Source: Serratia sarumanii
GTDB lineage: Bacteria > Pseudomonadota > Gammaproteobacteria > Enterobacterales > Enterobacteriaceae
DNA length: 64,000 nt
Direction: 5' to 3'
Assembly (NCBI RefSeq): GCF_029962605.1
Contig: NZ_CP124750.1
Span: 930,001 to 994,000 of the forward strand
The position numbers and the translations under genes were made by a program. Shown here one piece after another: positions 25,031-33,322 of the stretch. The notes beneath the pieces are model-generated. The model saw nothing but the letters and a program-made list of their open reading frames with translations. It made no database searches and had not been told where the DNA came from. Every line of letters starts with the position of its first letter. Within the stretch, counting starts at the first letter, position 1.

Positions 25031-25621
25031 ATGTTTCTCAAACGGACTCTTTTGGCATGTTCTCTGGCGTTGATATTTCCTGCACTGCCTTCTTACGCTG
25101 AGGTTGGTACAGAAAGTGGCAATACCGCGCAGGCTGAAAAACCGGGTCTATGGCAGCGTTTTACCGATAACGTGGCGGAGACCTGGAACAACTCGCCTAA
25201 CCACGATCTCTATATCCCGGCCATTACCTGGCACAACCGTTGGACTTATGATGATGAACATATCGATAAGTACAACGAACGCCCGTGGGGCGCCGGTTAC
25301 GGCATCTCCCGCTACGACAGCGACGGTGACTGGCACGGCATCTACATCATGGCGTTCAAGGACTCCTTCAACAAGTGGGAGCCGATCGGCGGCTACGCCT
25401 ACGAGAAGATCTGGCGCCCGCTGGATGACAAGGATTTCCGCCTGGGGCTGGGCTTTACCGCCAGCGTCACCGCGCGTGACAACTGGAAATACATTCCCAT
25501 CCCGGCGCCGCTGCCGCTGGCTTCTATCGGCTATCAGCGGCTGACGTTCCAGGCGACCTACATTCCCGGCACCTATAACAACGGCAACGTGTTCTTCGCC
25601 TGGCTGCGCTGGCAGTTCTAA
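25031..25621 (+). CDS. pagP: Lipid A palmitoyltransferase PagP
   Basis: 196 residues: signal peptide to SYA, then the eight-stranded outer-membrane barrel. Blocks identical to E. coli PagP include [17 protein letters not shown] and AFKDS-NKWEPI. The catalytic residues are H58, D111 and S112 (H33/D76/S77 in mature E. coli PagP). The C-terminus ends in Phe (RWQF), the outer-membrane assembly signal. It moves palmitate from phospholipid to lipid A, conferring resistance to cationic peptides. In other enterics it is PhoP-controlled; I could not find a good PhoP box upstream. Confidence 0.95.
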   Translation: MFLKRTLLACSLALIFPALPSYAEVGTESGNTAQAEKPGLWQRFTDNVAETWNNSPNHDLYIPAITWHNRWTYDDEHIDKYNERPWGAGYGISRYDSDGDWHGIYIMAFKDSFNKWEPIGGYAYEKIWRPLDDKDFRLGLGFTASVTARDNWKYIPIPAPLPLASIGYQRLTFQATYIPGTYNNGNVFFAWLRWQF

Positions 25622-25748
25622 ACTTCCTGAATTCCGAAAAACGGCGCAGCGGCGAGATTAAAGGAACTTGTCGCCGCCGGCGGCGTCGGAAAGGGTATCC
25701 CGGCGCGCTGCGCCGATTGCATGCCGTTATTACAGGAGTTTCACCACT

Positions 25749-26237
25749 ATGATCACCAAACATCGTTTACTGCTGGCTTTGGCGCTGTCCGCTACCCTGG
25801 CCAGCGGCGCCAGCCAGGCCGCCGGGCTGATGGATTCCCTCAGCAGCGCGGCGGGCGAACTGAGTAAGTCGGGCGGCGACAGCAGCGGCGGCATGTCGCT
25901 CTCCTCGTTGACCGGCCTGCTGAACGGTGGCGACAAGGCGTTGAGCTCCAGCAGCATGACCAATGCCGCCGGCATCCTGCAGTACTGCGTGAAAAACAAC
26001 GTGCTGTCGGCTAACGGCGCCGAAGGGGTGAAAGATCAGCTGCTCAGCAAGCTGGGCATCACCAGCACCGAAAACGCCAAGAGCCAGGATTATCAGCAGG
26101 GCCTGGGCGGCTTGCTGCAGACCGGCGAAGGCAAGAGCCTGGATCTGAACAGCCTGGGCACCTCGCAGATCACCGAGAAGGTGAAGCAAAAAGCCTGCGA
26201 TCTGGTGCTGAAACAGGGCAAATCCTTTATTTCATGA
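25749..26237 (+). CDS. yjjA: DUF2501 family protein (YjjA-like), exported
   Basis: 162 residues: signal peptide ending SQAA, a Gly/Ser-rich region, then the DUF2501 core NAAGILQYCVKNNVLSANGAEGVKDQLLSKL and ITEKVKQKACDLVLKQGKSFI. It has two Cys (QYC and KAC) that may form a disulphide. The family is widespread in enterics with unknown function. The start at 25749 follows AGGAG. Followed by a strong terminator. The name yjjA follows the E. coli DUF2501 gene and is the least certain part. Confidence 0.8.
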   Translation: MITKHRLLLALALSATLASGASQAAGLMDSLSSAAGELSKSGGDSSGGMSLSSLTGLLNGGDKALSSSSMTNAAGILQYCVKNNVLSANGAEGVKDQLLSKLGITSTENAKSQDYQQGLGGLLQTGEGKSLDLNSLGTSQITEKVKQKACDLVLKQGKSFIS

Positions 26238-26242
26238 TAAGC

Positions 26243-26272
26243 GAACGGCGGAGCGCTCCGCCGTTCTTTTTT
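26243..26272 (+). terminator. Rho-independent terminator after yjjA
   Basis: Perfect 12-bp inverted repeat (26243-26254 with 26255-26266, centre GAGCGCTC) followed by six T. It begins within ten bases of the yjjA stop codon. Confidence 0.85.
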
Positions 26273-26287
26273 GCATAAGCTGGAAAA

Positions 26288-26551
26288 ATGAAAAAAACGT
26301 TGATGCTTTCCCTGCTGGCAGGGATGACGATGTTGCAGGGGTGTTCCGTGAAATCCAACGATGCGCCACCGCCGCCGCAGGTGAAACCGATCGGCATGGC
26401 GAACCCGGCCGACGTGTACTGCACCCAAATCGGCGGCAAGCTGAACGCCAAAGAGAACGCGGCGGGCCAGTATTCCACCTGTACCTTGCCGAGTGGGCAG
26501 GAAATTGAAAGCTGGGAGCTGTTCCGCCGCGATCATCCGGTGAAAAAGTAA
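26288..26551 (+). CDS. DUF333 family lipoprotein
   Basis: 87 residues. The lipobox is MTMLQGC (Cys at about 19), followed by a proline-rich linker and a DUF333 domain: GMANPADVYCTQIGGKL ... CTLPSGQEIESWELFRRDHP. It resembles E. coli YoaF closely. Two Cys in the domain (VYC, STC) probably pair. Function unknown; homologues were once called haemolysin-related without good evidence. The ATG at 26288 follows the terminator closely (GGAAAA as a weak ribosome site). Confidence 0.85.
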   Translation: MKKTLMLSLLAGMTMLQGCSVKSNDAPPPPQVKPIGMANPADVYCTQIGGKLNAKENAAGQYSTCTLPSGQEIESWELFRRDHPVKK

Positions 26552-26586
26552 CCCTCGCGGCGCCGGCTTTTCCGCCCGGCGCCCGA

Positions 26587-27204
26587 TCAGAATTGGCGAT
26601 CGCCTATCGACTGCAGTTGCAGGCTGCCGTCCTTTTGTAGCGTCAGCGGCATGCGCCAATCGCGCTGTTTATCCAGGTTGAACGGCCGGGAGCGGAACAT
26701 GCAGCCGGTCTTGATGTTCTTGATTTTCATCACGTGTTCCGCGTCCGCATTGATTTTCACCTCGAAGCTGCCGGCGGGCGGAATAAAGACTTCCGCCAGC
26801 TGCTGCGGCGCCGTCGGCGTTTCCAGCTTGACCAGCACCGCAAAATCGTTGCCCTTATTATCCAGCGTCAGCCGATGCAGACCGGCCGTGGGCAGCCGCG
26901 TCGGCTGATGCAGATAACCCGCTGAGGCGGGCCACGGCTGCCCGGCATTGTCATGCAGCGGCCCGCCGCACTGTTCACGCGCCTCGCGCAGCGGCATTTC
27001 GCGCTTTATTGCGCGGTTGTAATCGGCGGGGGCGGCGAGGCTGAACTCGTCGTCATATTGGTGGGCGCGCAGATAGCGCTTGGCGCCGAGCACCCCAACG
27101 GCGACCAGCATGAAGAACAAAAATATCCTCAGGCGATTTTTGAAAATCAGCCCGAACAGCTTCCCGGGGAGTTGAAACAGCCACCTTGCGATCGTCAATA
27201 ACAT
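26587..27204 (-). CDS. Membrane-anchored protein of unknown function
   Basis: 205 residues with one N-terminal membrane segment (RIFLFFMLVAVGVLG) and an extracytoplasmic domain of about 165 residues containing two Cys (EQCGGPL and TGCMFRS). No family recognised. The C-terminal half looks beta-rich (AEVFIPPAGSFEVKINAD). GGGA precedes the ATG at 27204. Divergent from the DeoR-type regulator at 27377 across 170 bases that contain three phased repeats, so it may be that regulator's target. Confidence 0.7.
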   Translation of the reverse strand: MLLTIARWLFQLPGKLFGLIFKNRLRIFLFFMLVAVGVLGAKRYLRAHQYDDEFSLAAPADYNRAIKREMPLREAREQCGGPLHDNAGQPWPASAGYLHQPTRLPTAGLHRLTLDNKGNDFAVLVKLETPTAPQQLAEVFIPPAGSFEVKINADAEHVMKIKNIKTGCMFRSRPFNLDKQRDWRMPLTLQKDGSLQLQSIGDRQF

Positions 27205-27322
27205 CGTTTTCCCTTAGCGTCCAAGCCGTTACGTCTGCGGTAACTTCGCTTGCCTCAGTATAGCCAACATCCCGCAGGCGAAAATCCTGCCCGGCGATTT
27301 TTCTTTCGCTCACGGTTGTACG

Positions 27323-27348
27323 TTTGTGTTTGTTTGTGTACATTTGTG
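27323..27348 (+). promoter_or_regulatory. Three TTTGTG repeats phased at 10 bp (candidate DeoR-type operator)
   Basis: TTTGTG occurs at 27323, 27333 and 27343, exactly ten bases apart, between the divergent genes at 27204 and 27377. DeoR-family repressors commonly bind short direct repeats on one face of the helix. The site would lie in or near both promoters. Confidence 0.5.
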
Positions 27349-27376
27349 ATCACTTTAGCGTCACCGGATTGACACG

Positions 27377-28159
27377 ATGTCCAAACTGCTACCGAATGAG
27401 CGCCACCAGGCCATTCTCGACACGCTTCGCCAACAGGGGCGGGTGCTGGCGCTGGAGATGGCGCAGCGGCTAAATACCACCGAAGCCACCATCCGCCGCG
27501 ATCTGCGCCAGCTGGCGGCGCAGAATCTGTGCAAACGCATCTATGGCGGCGCGCTGGCGCCGACGCCGGCCGAGGGGCCCGTTGCGGCGCGCATGGCGCT
27601 CAGCGGCGATGAGAAGCTGGCGCTGGCGCAGACCGCGCTGGGGTTGATCGGTGAAGAGCAGCTGATCTTCCTCGACGCCGGCAGCACCCACCTGTATCTG
27701 GCGGATCTGTTGCCGCGCGATCGGCGTTTGACGGTGGTGACCAATGCGTTGAGCATCGCCGGCAAAATGCTGGAACGGCCGGGGCTCCGCACCATTCTGA
27801 TCGGCGGCGAGCTGGATGCGCAGGTTGGCGGCTGCGTGGACGCCAAGGCCGCGGAAGAGATAGACGGTTTCCATTTCGATCTGGTGTTCACCGGCATCTG
27901 CGCCTACGACCCGGACGGCGGCTTTTCCGCGCTGAGCTACCAGGATGCCACGTTCAAAAAGCGGCTGCTGACGCGCGCCGGCAGCGTGGCGGTGCTGTGT
28001 ACCCGCGATAAGCTCAATACCTACGCCCCTTACCCCTTCCTGCCCGCCGGGCGGGTGGATCATCTGGTGACGGCGCGCGGCGCGCACCCGCAGCTCGAGC
28101 TGCGGGTGGCGCAGGGCGGTGGCCAGGTTTGGCACAGCGATTTACCGACCGGAGAATGA
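27377..28159 (+). CDS. DeoR/GlpR-family transcriptional regulator
   Basis: 260 residues. The N-terminal DeoR helix-turn-helix is clear: PNERHQAILDTLRQQGRVLALEMAQRLNTTEATIRRDLRQL. The sensor domain has the sugar-phosphate-binding signature FLDAGSTHLYLADLL ... TVVTNALSIA and GICAYDPDGGFSAL. Such proteins repress carbohydrate genes and respond to a phosphorylated sugar. The next gene, a VOC protein, begins within a few bases of the stop codon, so the two are probably cotranscribed. No sugar kinase or transporter is adjacent, so the regulon is unclear. Confidence 0.9.
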   Translation: MSKLLPNERHQAILDTLRQQGRVLALEMAQRLNTTEATIRRDLRQLAAQNLCKRIYGGALAPTPAEGPVAARMALSGDEKLALAQTALGLIGEEQLIFLDAGSTHLYLADLLPRDRRLTVVTNALSIAGKMLERPGLRTILIGGELDAQVGGCVDAKAAEEIDGFHFDLVFTGICAYDPDGGFSALSYQDATFKKRLLTRAGSVAVLCTRDKLNTYAPYPFLPAGRVDHLVTARGAHPQLELRVAQGGGQVWHSDLPTGE

Positions 28160-28161
28160 TG

Positions 28162-28545
28162 ATGAAAATAGCCCATGTAGCCCTGTGGACCCGCGACATC
28201 GACGCGCAGCTGGCGTTCTGGCAGCGCTATTTCAACGCTGAGGCGGGCGAGGAGTATGTCAGCCGCAACCGGCCGGGGTTTGTTTCCCGCTTCGTCAGCC
28301 TGGCGGCCGGGCCGACGCTGGAGATCATGCGCGTGCCGACGCTGTTGCCGGCGCAGGCCCAGGAAGAGCGGGTGGGCTGGGCGCACATCGCGCTGTCGCT
28401 GGGGGATGAGGGGCAGGTCGATCGGTTGGCGCAGCGCGCGCAGCAGGAGGGTATCCTGCTGTCCGCGCCGCGCTGGACCGGCGATGGCTTCTACGAGGCC
28501 GTCATCCGCGATCCGGACGGCAACGCGATTGAAATCACCGCCTGA
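28162..28545 (+). CDS. VOC/glyoxalase superfamily protein
   Basis: 127 residues, one VOC module pair (PF00903). The four metal-ligand positions are recognisable: His in KIAHVALW, Glu in TLEIMRV, His in GWAHIALSLG, Glu at the end in AIEITA. It ends in the common DGFYEAVIRDPDGNAIEI line. Possibly a metal-dependent lyase or isomerase such as glyoxalase I, or a ligand-binding protein; substrate unknown. Of three adjacent ATGs (28156, 28159, 28162) the last has the best spacing from GGAG. Second gene of the DeoR operon. Confidence 0.85.
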   Translation: MKIAHVALWTRDIDAQLAFWQRYFNAEAGEEYVSRNRPGFVSRFVSLAAGPTLEIMRVPTLLPAQAQEERVGWAHIALSLGDEGQVDRLAQRAQQEGILLSAPRWTGDGFYEAVIRDPDGNAIEITA

Positions 28546-29454
28546 TCACTCCTCTTCGATGCTGGTGAACTGCTCGCCCAGATAATCGAGCAGCAGCCTT
28601 ACCGCCGGCAGCAGCCCGCGGCGCGACGGGTAAACCGCATGCACCACGCCGCCCTGCGGCTGCCAGCCGGGCAGCAGCTGGACCAGTTCGCCGCGCAGCA
28701 TGTCGTCGCGCATCATCATCGCCGGCAGCTGAACGATGCCGGCGCCGGCGATGGCGGCGGTGCGCAGCATCAGCATGTCGTCGGTGACCAGCCGCGGCGT
28801 GTGTTCCCACTCCACCCGTTCACCCTGCGGGCCGGTCAGCCGCCATTGGTGCTGAGCGCGCGCGGGGCCGAGATCGAGCGTCGGGTATTTACGCAGGTCT
28901 TCCGGCGCGTGCGCCGGCCCGAGGGTACGCACCAGCGCCGGGCTGGCGGCGACGCACCAGGTGCGCTGCGCCAGGATCTTCAGCACCAGATCGCTGTCTT
29001 CCAGCGGCGGCGGCCGCACGCGGATCGCCAGATCCAACCCTTCCCCCACCACGTCCACCCGGCGGTTGGTCGCTTCCAGATGCACCGTCACCTTCGGATA
29101 GTCGGCCATAAAGGCCGCCACCATGCTGCCGACGCGGGTGTGCAGGATCGCCACCGGGCAGGACATGCGCACCGTGCCGCAGGGCTCGGCGCGCGTCTGT
29201 TCGATCGCCTGCTGCGCCGCTTCCGCTTCCACCAGCATCGCCTTGCAGTGCGCGTAATAGTTTTGGCCGACCTCGGTCACCGAGAAACGCCGCGTCGAGC
29301 GCTGGATCAGGCGCACGCCCAGCCGCTCTTCCAGCAGCGCCACGCGGCGGCTGAGCTTGGATTTGGGAATGCCCAACGCCCGGCCGGCGGGGGCGAATCC
29401 CTGGTGATCGACCACGCTGGCGAAGAAAAACAGATCGTTCAGATCGGTCAGCAT
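28546..29454 (-). CDS. LysR-family transcriptional regulator (CrgA/YhaJ-like)
   Basis: 302 residues with a LysR helix-turn-helix (FFFASVVDHQGFAPAGRALGIPKSKLSRRVALLEERLGVRLI). The effector domain is of the CrgA type (GEGLDLAIRVRPPPLEDSDLVLK). The start at 29454 is taken because AAGGGAT precedes it and the protein then begins MLTDLND; the frame extends to 29496. It is divergent from the pirin gene at 29580. LysR/pirin neighbours also occur in E. coli (yhaJ-yhaK), and members of this branch respond to quinones or aromatics. Confidence 0.92.
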   Translation of the reverse strand: MLTDLNDLFFFASVVDHQGFAPAGRALGIPKSKLSRRVALLEERLGVRLIQRSTRRFSVTEVGQNYYAHCKAMLVEAEAAQQAIEQTRAEPCGTVRMSCPVAILHTRVGSMVAAFMADYPKVTVHLEATNRRVDVVGEGLDLAIRVRPPPLEDSDLVLKILAQRTWCVAASPALVRTLGPAHAPEDLRKYPTLDLGPARAQHQWRLTGPQGERVEWEHTPRLVTDDMLMLRTAAIAGAGIVQLPAMMMRDDMLRGELVQLLPGWQPQGGVVHAVYPSRRGLLPAVRLLLDYLGEQFTSIEEE

Positions 29455-29579
29455 CCTATCCCTTATCGTTCTACCAGTAGAACGCTGAGTGTACATCTTG
29501 CCTACTACTGCAGCAAATCCCGACGGATTAAACTTCCGACATCAACTTAAGGCCGTGAGGCCTGAAACGGGAGTTCAAG

Positions 29580-30461
29580 ATGAAAAAAATCCTCGGTATT
29601 CACAACAGCCCGGAAGCACATTGGGTCGGTAACGGTTTCCTGGTGAATTCGCTGTTCTCTTATAACGATTTGGGGGCGGAAATGAGCCCGTTCCTGCTGC
29701 TTGATCACGCGGCGCCAACCAAATTCCGCTCTGCCTCCGGCACCCGCGGCGTGGGTCAGCATCCGCATCGCGGTTTTGAAACGGTGACCATCGTCTATCA
29801 AGGCGAAGTGGAACACCGCGACTCGACCGGCAGCGGCGGGGTGATTGGCCCCGGCGACGTCCAGTGGATGACCGCCGCCTCCGGCATTCTGCACGAAGAG
29901 TTCCATTCGCGGGAGTTCTCGCGCAAGGGCGGCACCATGGAAATGGTGCAGCTGTGGGTCAACCTGCCGGCCAAGGACAAAATGGCCGAGCCGGGTTACC
30001 AGACGCTGCTGAACGCCGATATTCCGGTGGTTCCGCTGGCGGACGGCGCAGGGCAGGTGCGGGTGATCGCCGGGGACTTCGGCGGCCACGCAGGCCCGGC
30101 ACGCACTTTCAGCCCGCTCAACGTGTGGGATATGAAGCTGAATGCCGGCCACACCACCACGCTGACGGTGAAAGAAGGCCATACGCTGGCGTTGGTGATG
30201 CTGCACGGTGCGATCCTGGTCAACGGCGAAGAGGTGGTGCGCGAAACCCAAATGGTGCGTTTCGACCGGGCGGGGGATTCGATCACGATTGAAGCCAACA
30301 ACGACGTCGCGCTGCTGGTGCTGAGCGGCGAACCGATCGATGAGCCTATCGTCGGCTACGGCCCGTTCGTCATGAACAGCGACGCGGAAATCCAGCAGGC
30401 GTTCCGCGATTTCAACAGCGGCAAGTTCGGCAGCATGAACGCCGAAGCAAGCGCCGGCTGA
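29580..30461 (+). CDS. Pirin family protein
   Basis: 293 residues, a bicupin pirin. The N-terminal metal site is intact: PHRGFETVTIVYQGEVEHRD (two His), then GPGDVQWMTAASGILHEEFHS. The C-terminal cupin has AGHTTTLTV and LVLSGEPIDEPIVGYGPFVMN. Bacterial pirins are linked to quercetin dioxygenase activity or to control of pyruvate dehydrogenase (the latter shown for a Serratia pirin); which applies here cannot be read from sequence. A clear AAACGGGAG ribosome site precedes it. Probably regulated by the divergent LysR gene. Confidence 0.9.
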   Translation: MKKILGIHNSPEAHWVGNGFLVNSLFSYNDLGAEMSPFLLLDHAAPTKFRSASGTRGVGQHPHRGFETVTIVYQGEVEHRDSTGSGGVIGPGDVQWMTAASGILHEEFHSREFSRKGGTMEMVQLWVNLPAKDKMAEPGYQTLLNADIPVVPLADGAGQVRVIAGDFGGHAGPARTFSPLNVWDMKLNAGHTTTLTVKEGHTLALVMLHGAILVNGEEVVRETQMVRFDRAGDSITIEANNDVALLVLSGEPIDEPIVGYGPFVMNSDAEIQQAFRDFNSGKFGSMNAEASAG

Positions 30462-30516
30462 CCTTGGCGCCTGGGGCGGGACGTGTTCCCCGGCTCAGGC
30501 GCTACACTTAAACCTC

Positions 30517-30545
30517 AACGCCCCGCCCTGGCGGGGCGTTTCATC
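30517..30545 (+). terminator. Hairpin after the pirin gene
   Basis: 10-bp stem AACGCCCCGC (30517-30526) / GCGGGGCGTT (30531-30540), loop CCTG, then TTTCAT-like sequence with a short T-run. Probably terminates the pirin transcript just before ycaC. Confidence 0.65.
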
Positions 30546-30575
30546 CGCAACATCAACCCCCACAGGAGTAAAACC

Positions 30576-31202
30576 ATGACTGCAAATTACAAGCGCCTCG
30601 ACAAGGACCAGGCCGCCGTATTGCTGGTGGATCATCAGGCAGGGCTGCTTTCGCTGGTGCGCGATATCGATCCCGATCGGTTTAAAAACAACGTGCTGGC
30701 GCTGGGTGATTTAGCGAAGTACTTCAATCTGCCGACCATTCTCACCACCAGTTTCGAAAACGGCCCCAACGGCCCGCTGGTGCCGGAACTGAAAGCCCAA
30801 TTCCCCGATGCTCCCTTCATTCCTCGCCCTGGCCAAATCAACGCCTGGGATAATGACGACTTCGTCAAGGCGGTAAAAGCCACCGGCCGTAAACAGCTGA
30901 TCATCGCCGGCGTAGTGACCGAAGTGTGCGTGGCATTCCCGGCGCTGTCGGCGCTCAATGAAGGCTTTGAGGTCTTTGTGGTGACCGACGCCTCCGGCAC
31001 CTTCAATGAGCTGACGCGTCAGTCGGCCTGGAGCCGCATGGAAGCCGCCGGCGCGCAGCTGATGACCTGGTTCGGCGTCGCCTGCGAACTGCACCGCGAC
31101 TGGCGCAACGACATCGAAGGCCTGGGCACGCTGTTCTCCAACCATATCCCGGACTACCGCAATCTGATGACCAGCTATAACACGCTGACGAACGGTAAGT
31201 AA
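30576..31202 (+). CDS. ycaC: YcaC-like isochorismatase-family hydrolase
   Basis: 208 residues, nearly identical in long stretches to E. coli YcaC (AAVLLVDHQAGLLSLVRDI, NNVLALGDLAKYFNLPTILT split). The catalytic triad of the cysteine-hydrolase fold is visible: D in LLVDHQ, K in TGRKQLIIAG, C in TEVCVAFP. The family hydrolyses amide-like bonds; the YcaC substrate is not known. AGGAG precedes the ATG at 30576. It has its own terminator. Confidence 0.92.
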   Translation: MTANYKRLDKDQAAVLLVDHQAGLLSLVRDIDPDRFKNNVLALGDLAKYFNLPTILTTSFENGPNGPLVPELKAQFPDAPFIPRPGQINAWDNDDFVKAVKATGRKQLIIAGVVTEVCVAFPALSALNEGFEVFVVTDASGTFNELTRQSAWSRMEAAGAQLMTWFGVACELHRDWRNDIEGLGTLFSNHIPDYRNLMTSYNTLTNGK

Positions 31203-31512
31203 CGCGCGCGATAGATGGGCAGTATTCCCTGCCCATCATTTGTCGCTGGATTCTGTATAAGTACCAATAATGGTTCACTCGCTATAAATTCCCATCTGTT
31301 AATACTTATCTCTTTTTTATTGTGATCGGCTGTAGGTCTTCGTGTTCCTATTTTGATTAAGGCTATTTGTTCTGCTATATAACTAATAATTAATGCTAAT
31401 TCTATTAAATATTGACGGAGTTCTATTTAAGAACACCGCTTTGTTGCAAGAAAAGCACTTTTGAACGTGTGATTTAAGACTACAGCGATTTAACACAGCA
31501 GAGGGATGGTTG
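31203..31512. other. AT-rich spacer leading into the nuclease gene
   Basis: About 310 bp. The first 40 bases hold the ycaC terminator. From about 31260 on the sequence becomes strikingly AT-rich compared with the rest of the window, with the same bias continuing into the nuclease gene, and probably marks the left end of acquired DNA. No reading frame, tRNA or clear direct repeat seen. Confidence 0.5.
31214..31241 (+). terminator. Hairpin after ycaC
   Basis: 9-bp stem GATGGGCAG (31214-31222) / CTGCCCATC (31229-31237), loop TATTCC, then ATTTGT. Starts 11 bases after the ycaC stop. Confidence 0.6.
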
Positions 31513-32688
31513 ATGAATGCATTCAGAGATAAGCTTAAGGCCCATGTTCTTCATGTGGCCTCTGTTGGCCAGCATTGCAATACTGAGGAAACGACTAAGC
31601 AGGCATTAATTTTGCCGTTATTAGAAACCTTAGGCTTTCATCCGTATGACCCCACTAAGGTGAAGGCAGAGTATGGTGCTGATTTTCCAGGTGTTAAAGT
31701 GGGTGAGCGCGTTGATTACGCCCTTTTTTGCCATGCGGTTCCCGTCATGTTCATCGAGGCGAAGTCTTTCAATCAAAATCTGTCAAACCATAGTCCCCAG
31801 CTATCTCGCTATTTTAATGCGACACCAGAGGTCACGGTTTCTGCAATAACTAATGGAAAAGAATGGCGATTTTTCACCGATCTGAAAGATAAGAACATCA
31901 TGGATGATTCGCCATTCCTGAAAATAGATTTTAATAATCTAAACGATTCTGATATTGATCAGCTTTATAGATTTAGACACGACCAATTTCAGCCTGAAGC
32001 GCTGCGAACGTTAGCTGAAGAAAGTATCTATCTGACTTCATTTACAAAAACTATCAGCGCCAGCCTTCGAGACGTTGATTCAGATTTTGTTCGTTATGTG
32101 GCAAGTCGCTCTAACGTTCAGCGTCAGCTAAACCAACGTTTTTTGGACACAATAACGCCATTGGTTCGTTTGGCTGTTGAAAAAGCAGTGAGTGCGATGG
32201 TCGTTTCTGGTCTGTCAGTGACGTCGGAAAGTGTTGTAACGTCTGAGTCACCAGATGAAGGTGAAACGCAAAACAGACCCGACCCGCTCGCCCCGATCGT
32301 TGACCCCGAGAATAGTAAAATAGTGACGACCTTTGCAGAAAGGTGCCTGTTTGACAATGTGGCGATGATCTTGGGCACTGAGGCAGAGCTGGTTGCGAAA
32401 GATACCGAAAGCTATTACAGCATCCTCTTTCAAGGGAAGACGACGCGTTGGATTCTGCGTTATTTCGACAATAAGCAACGCCCAACCATTTTGCTTCCGC
32501 TTGAGATAGACGATGCCAGGCAGGCTGAGATAACTCGCGCCGGCCTGGAGTTGGCAGCAGGGGGGCATATCATTATCGACCGCCCGGAAAATATTTTGCG
32601 GCTAACGGGGTTGATCGTTGATTCTTACCAATATTGTATTAATGACGAAAACTTTAGGCAGAAGAGAAAAGATAAGCAGGAAAGCTAG
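31513..32688 (+). CDS. Solitary type I restriction R-subunit N-terminal-like nuclease
   Basis: 391 residues. Residues 20-125 match the HSDR_N nuclease domain: TEE at 26-28, D68 (GERVDYALF), E82-A-K84 (VMFIEAKSF), Q96 with Y100, and the phrase AITNGKEWRFF. This is a complete PD-(D/E)xK site. The rest (helical region about 180-220, an acidic linker SPDEGETQNRPDPLAP, and a beta-rich C-terminus) has no ATPase motor or specificity domain. This is the COG4748 type of stand-alone protein. No methylase or HsdS gene is present. Base composition is clearly AT-richer than neighbours, suggesting horizontal gain. The start at 31513 follows GAGGGATGG. A phage-defence role is plausible but unproven. Confidence 0.85.
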   Translation: MNAFRDKLKAHVLHVASVGQHCNTEETTKQALILPLLETLGFHPYDPTKVKAEYGADFPGVKVGERVDYALFCHAVPVMFIEAKSFNQNLSNHSPQLSRYFNATPEVTVSAITNGKEWRFFTDLKDKNIMDDSPFLKIDFNNLNDSDIDQLYRFRHDQFQPEALRTLAEESIYLTSFTKTISASLRDVDSDFVRYVASRSNVQRQLNQRFLDTITPLVRLAVEKAVSAMVVSGLSVTSESVVTSESPDEGETQNRPDPLAPIVDPENSKIVTTFAERCLFDNVAMILGTEAELVAKDTESYYSILFQGKTTRWILRYFDNKQRPTILLPLEIDDARQAEITRAGLELAAGGHIIIDRPENILRLTGLIVDSYQYCINDENFRQKRKDKQES

Positions 32689-32726
32689 CCTGTATCCCCA
32701 TTAAGTGGTTGATTGGAAAATTAAAG

Positions 32727-32761
32727 CCTTCCACACAGGGTTGTATGCGCCGTGTGGAAGG
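32727..32761. terminator. Hairpin downstream of the nuclease gene
   Basis: 10-bp arms CCTTCCACAC (32727-32736) and GTGTGGAAGG (32752-32761) with a 15-base loop. It lies 38 bases after the nuclease stop. No strong T-run on the plus strand, so it may be a terminator or an end-mark of the inserted segment. Confidence 0.5.
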
Positions 32762-32919
32762 ATGGAAAAATCGGAGTGCTTCCAAATCTTCTGTTTTCAT
32801 TAAGTTAGACGCGGGATGTAAGCAAAACGTAGCGGGGCGAAAAGGTAGCGAAAAGCGGCTTTCTCATTAGCCGGGAGCGGGGTAGCGTAATCCCGAACCC
32901 GGCAAATGAGGCTAATTCA

Positions 32920-33249
32920 ATGAAACAAGCAATCAAGATCCTGGCGCTGCCCTGCATGGGCATGGCGCTGTTGTTCAGCGCGAGCGCGATATCTGCCCCC
33001 GAGGCGCCTGCGGCCAAAGCGGTGCCGCCCGCGGCGGATGAGCCGATGCGCATGCCGCCTTTCCCGGGCGGGCACCCGCCCAAGCCGGGGTTCTGCCACG
33101 GCGGCGAACTGTTCTGCGCCACCTCGGTCAGCGACAATCCGGTGGAAACCATCAATAAACTGACGGCGGTGATCCCGGCGGGCAGCGCCAAACATTACGA
33201 GGTGCGCGTCGCGGTGGTCGCCGTGCCGGACGCCCCGCCTGCGCGTTAA
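32920..33249 (+). CDS. Small exported protein of unknown function, Pro-rich
   Basis: 109 residues with a signal peptide (MKQAIKILALPCMGMALLFSASAISA). The mature protein is Pro/Ala-rich (APEAPAAKAVPPAADEP and FPGGHPPKPGFCHGGELFC). The two Cys in FCHGGELFC are close together and could bind metal or haem, or form a small loop. No family recognised. GAGG lies eight bases before the start. The GC content is back to the chromosomal level here. Confidence 0.65.
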   Translation: MKQAIKILALPCMGMALLFSASAISAPEAPAAKAVPPAADEPMRMPPFPGGHPPKPGFCHGGELFCATSVSDNPVETINKLTAVIPAGSAKHYEVRVAVVAVPDAPPAR

Positions 33250-33322
33250 CGGGCCGTCATCCCGCTCTGGTTCGCACGCTCAAGGCGCGTTAGGCTAAGG
33301 CGTGCGTTTAACGGGAGGCGGA

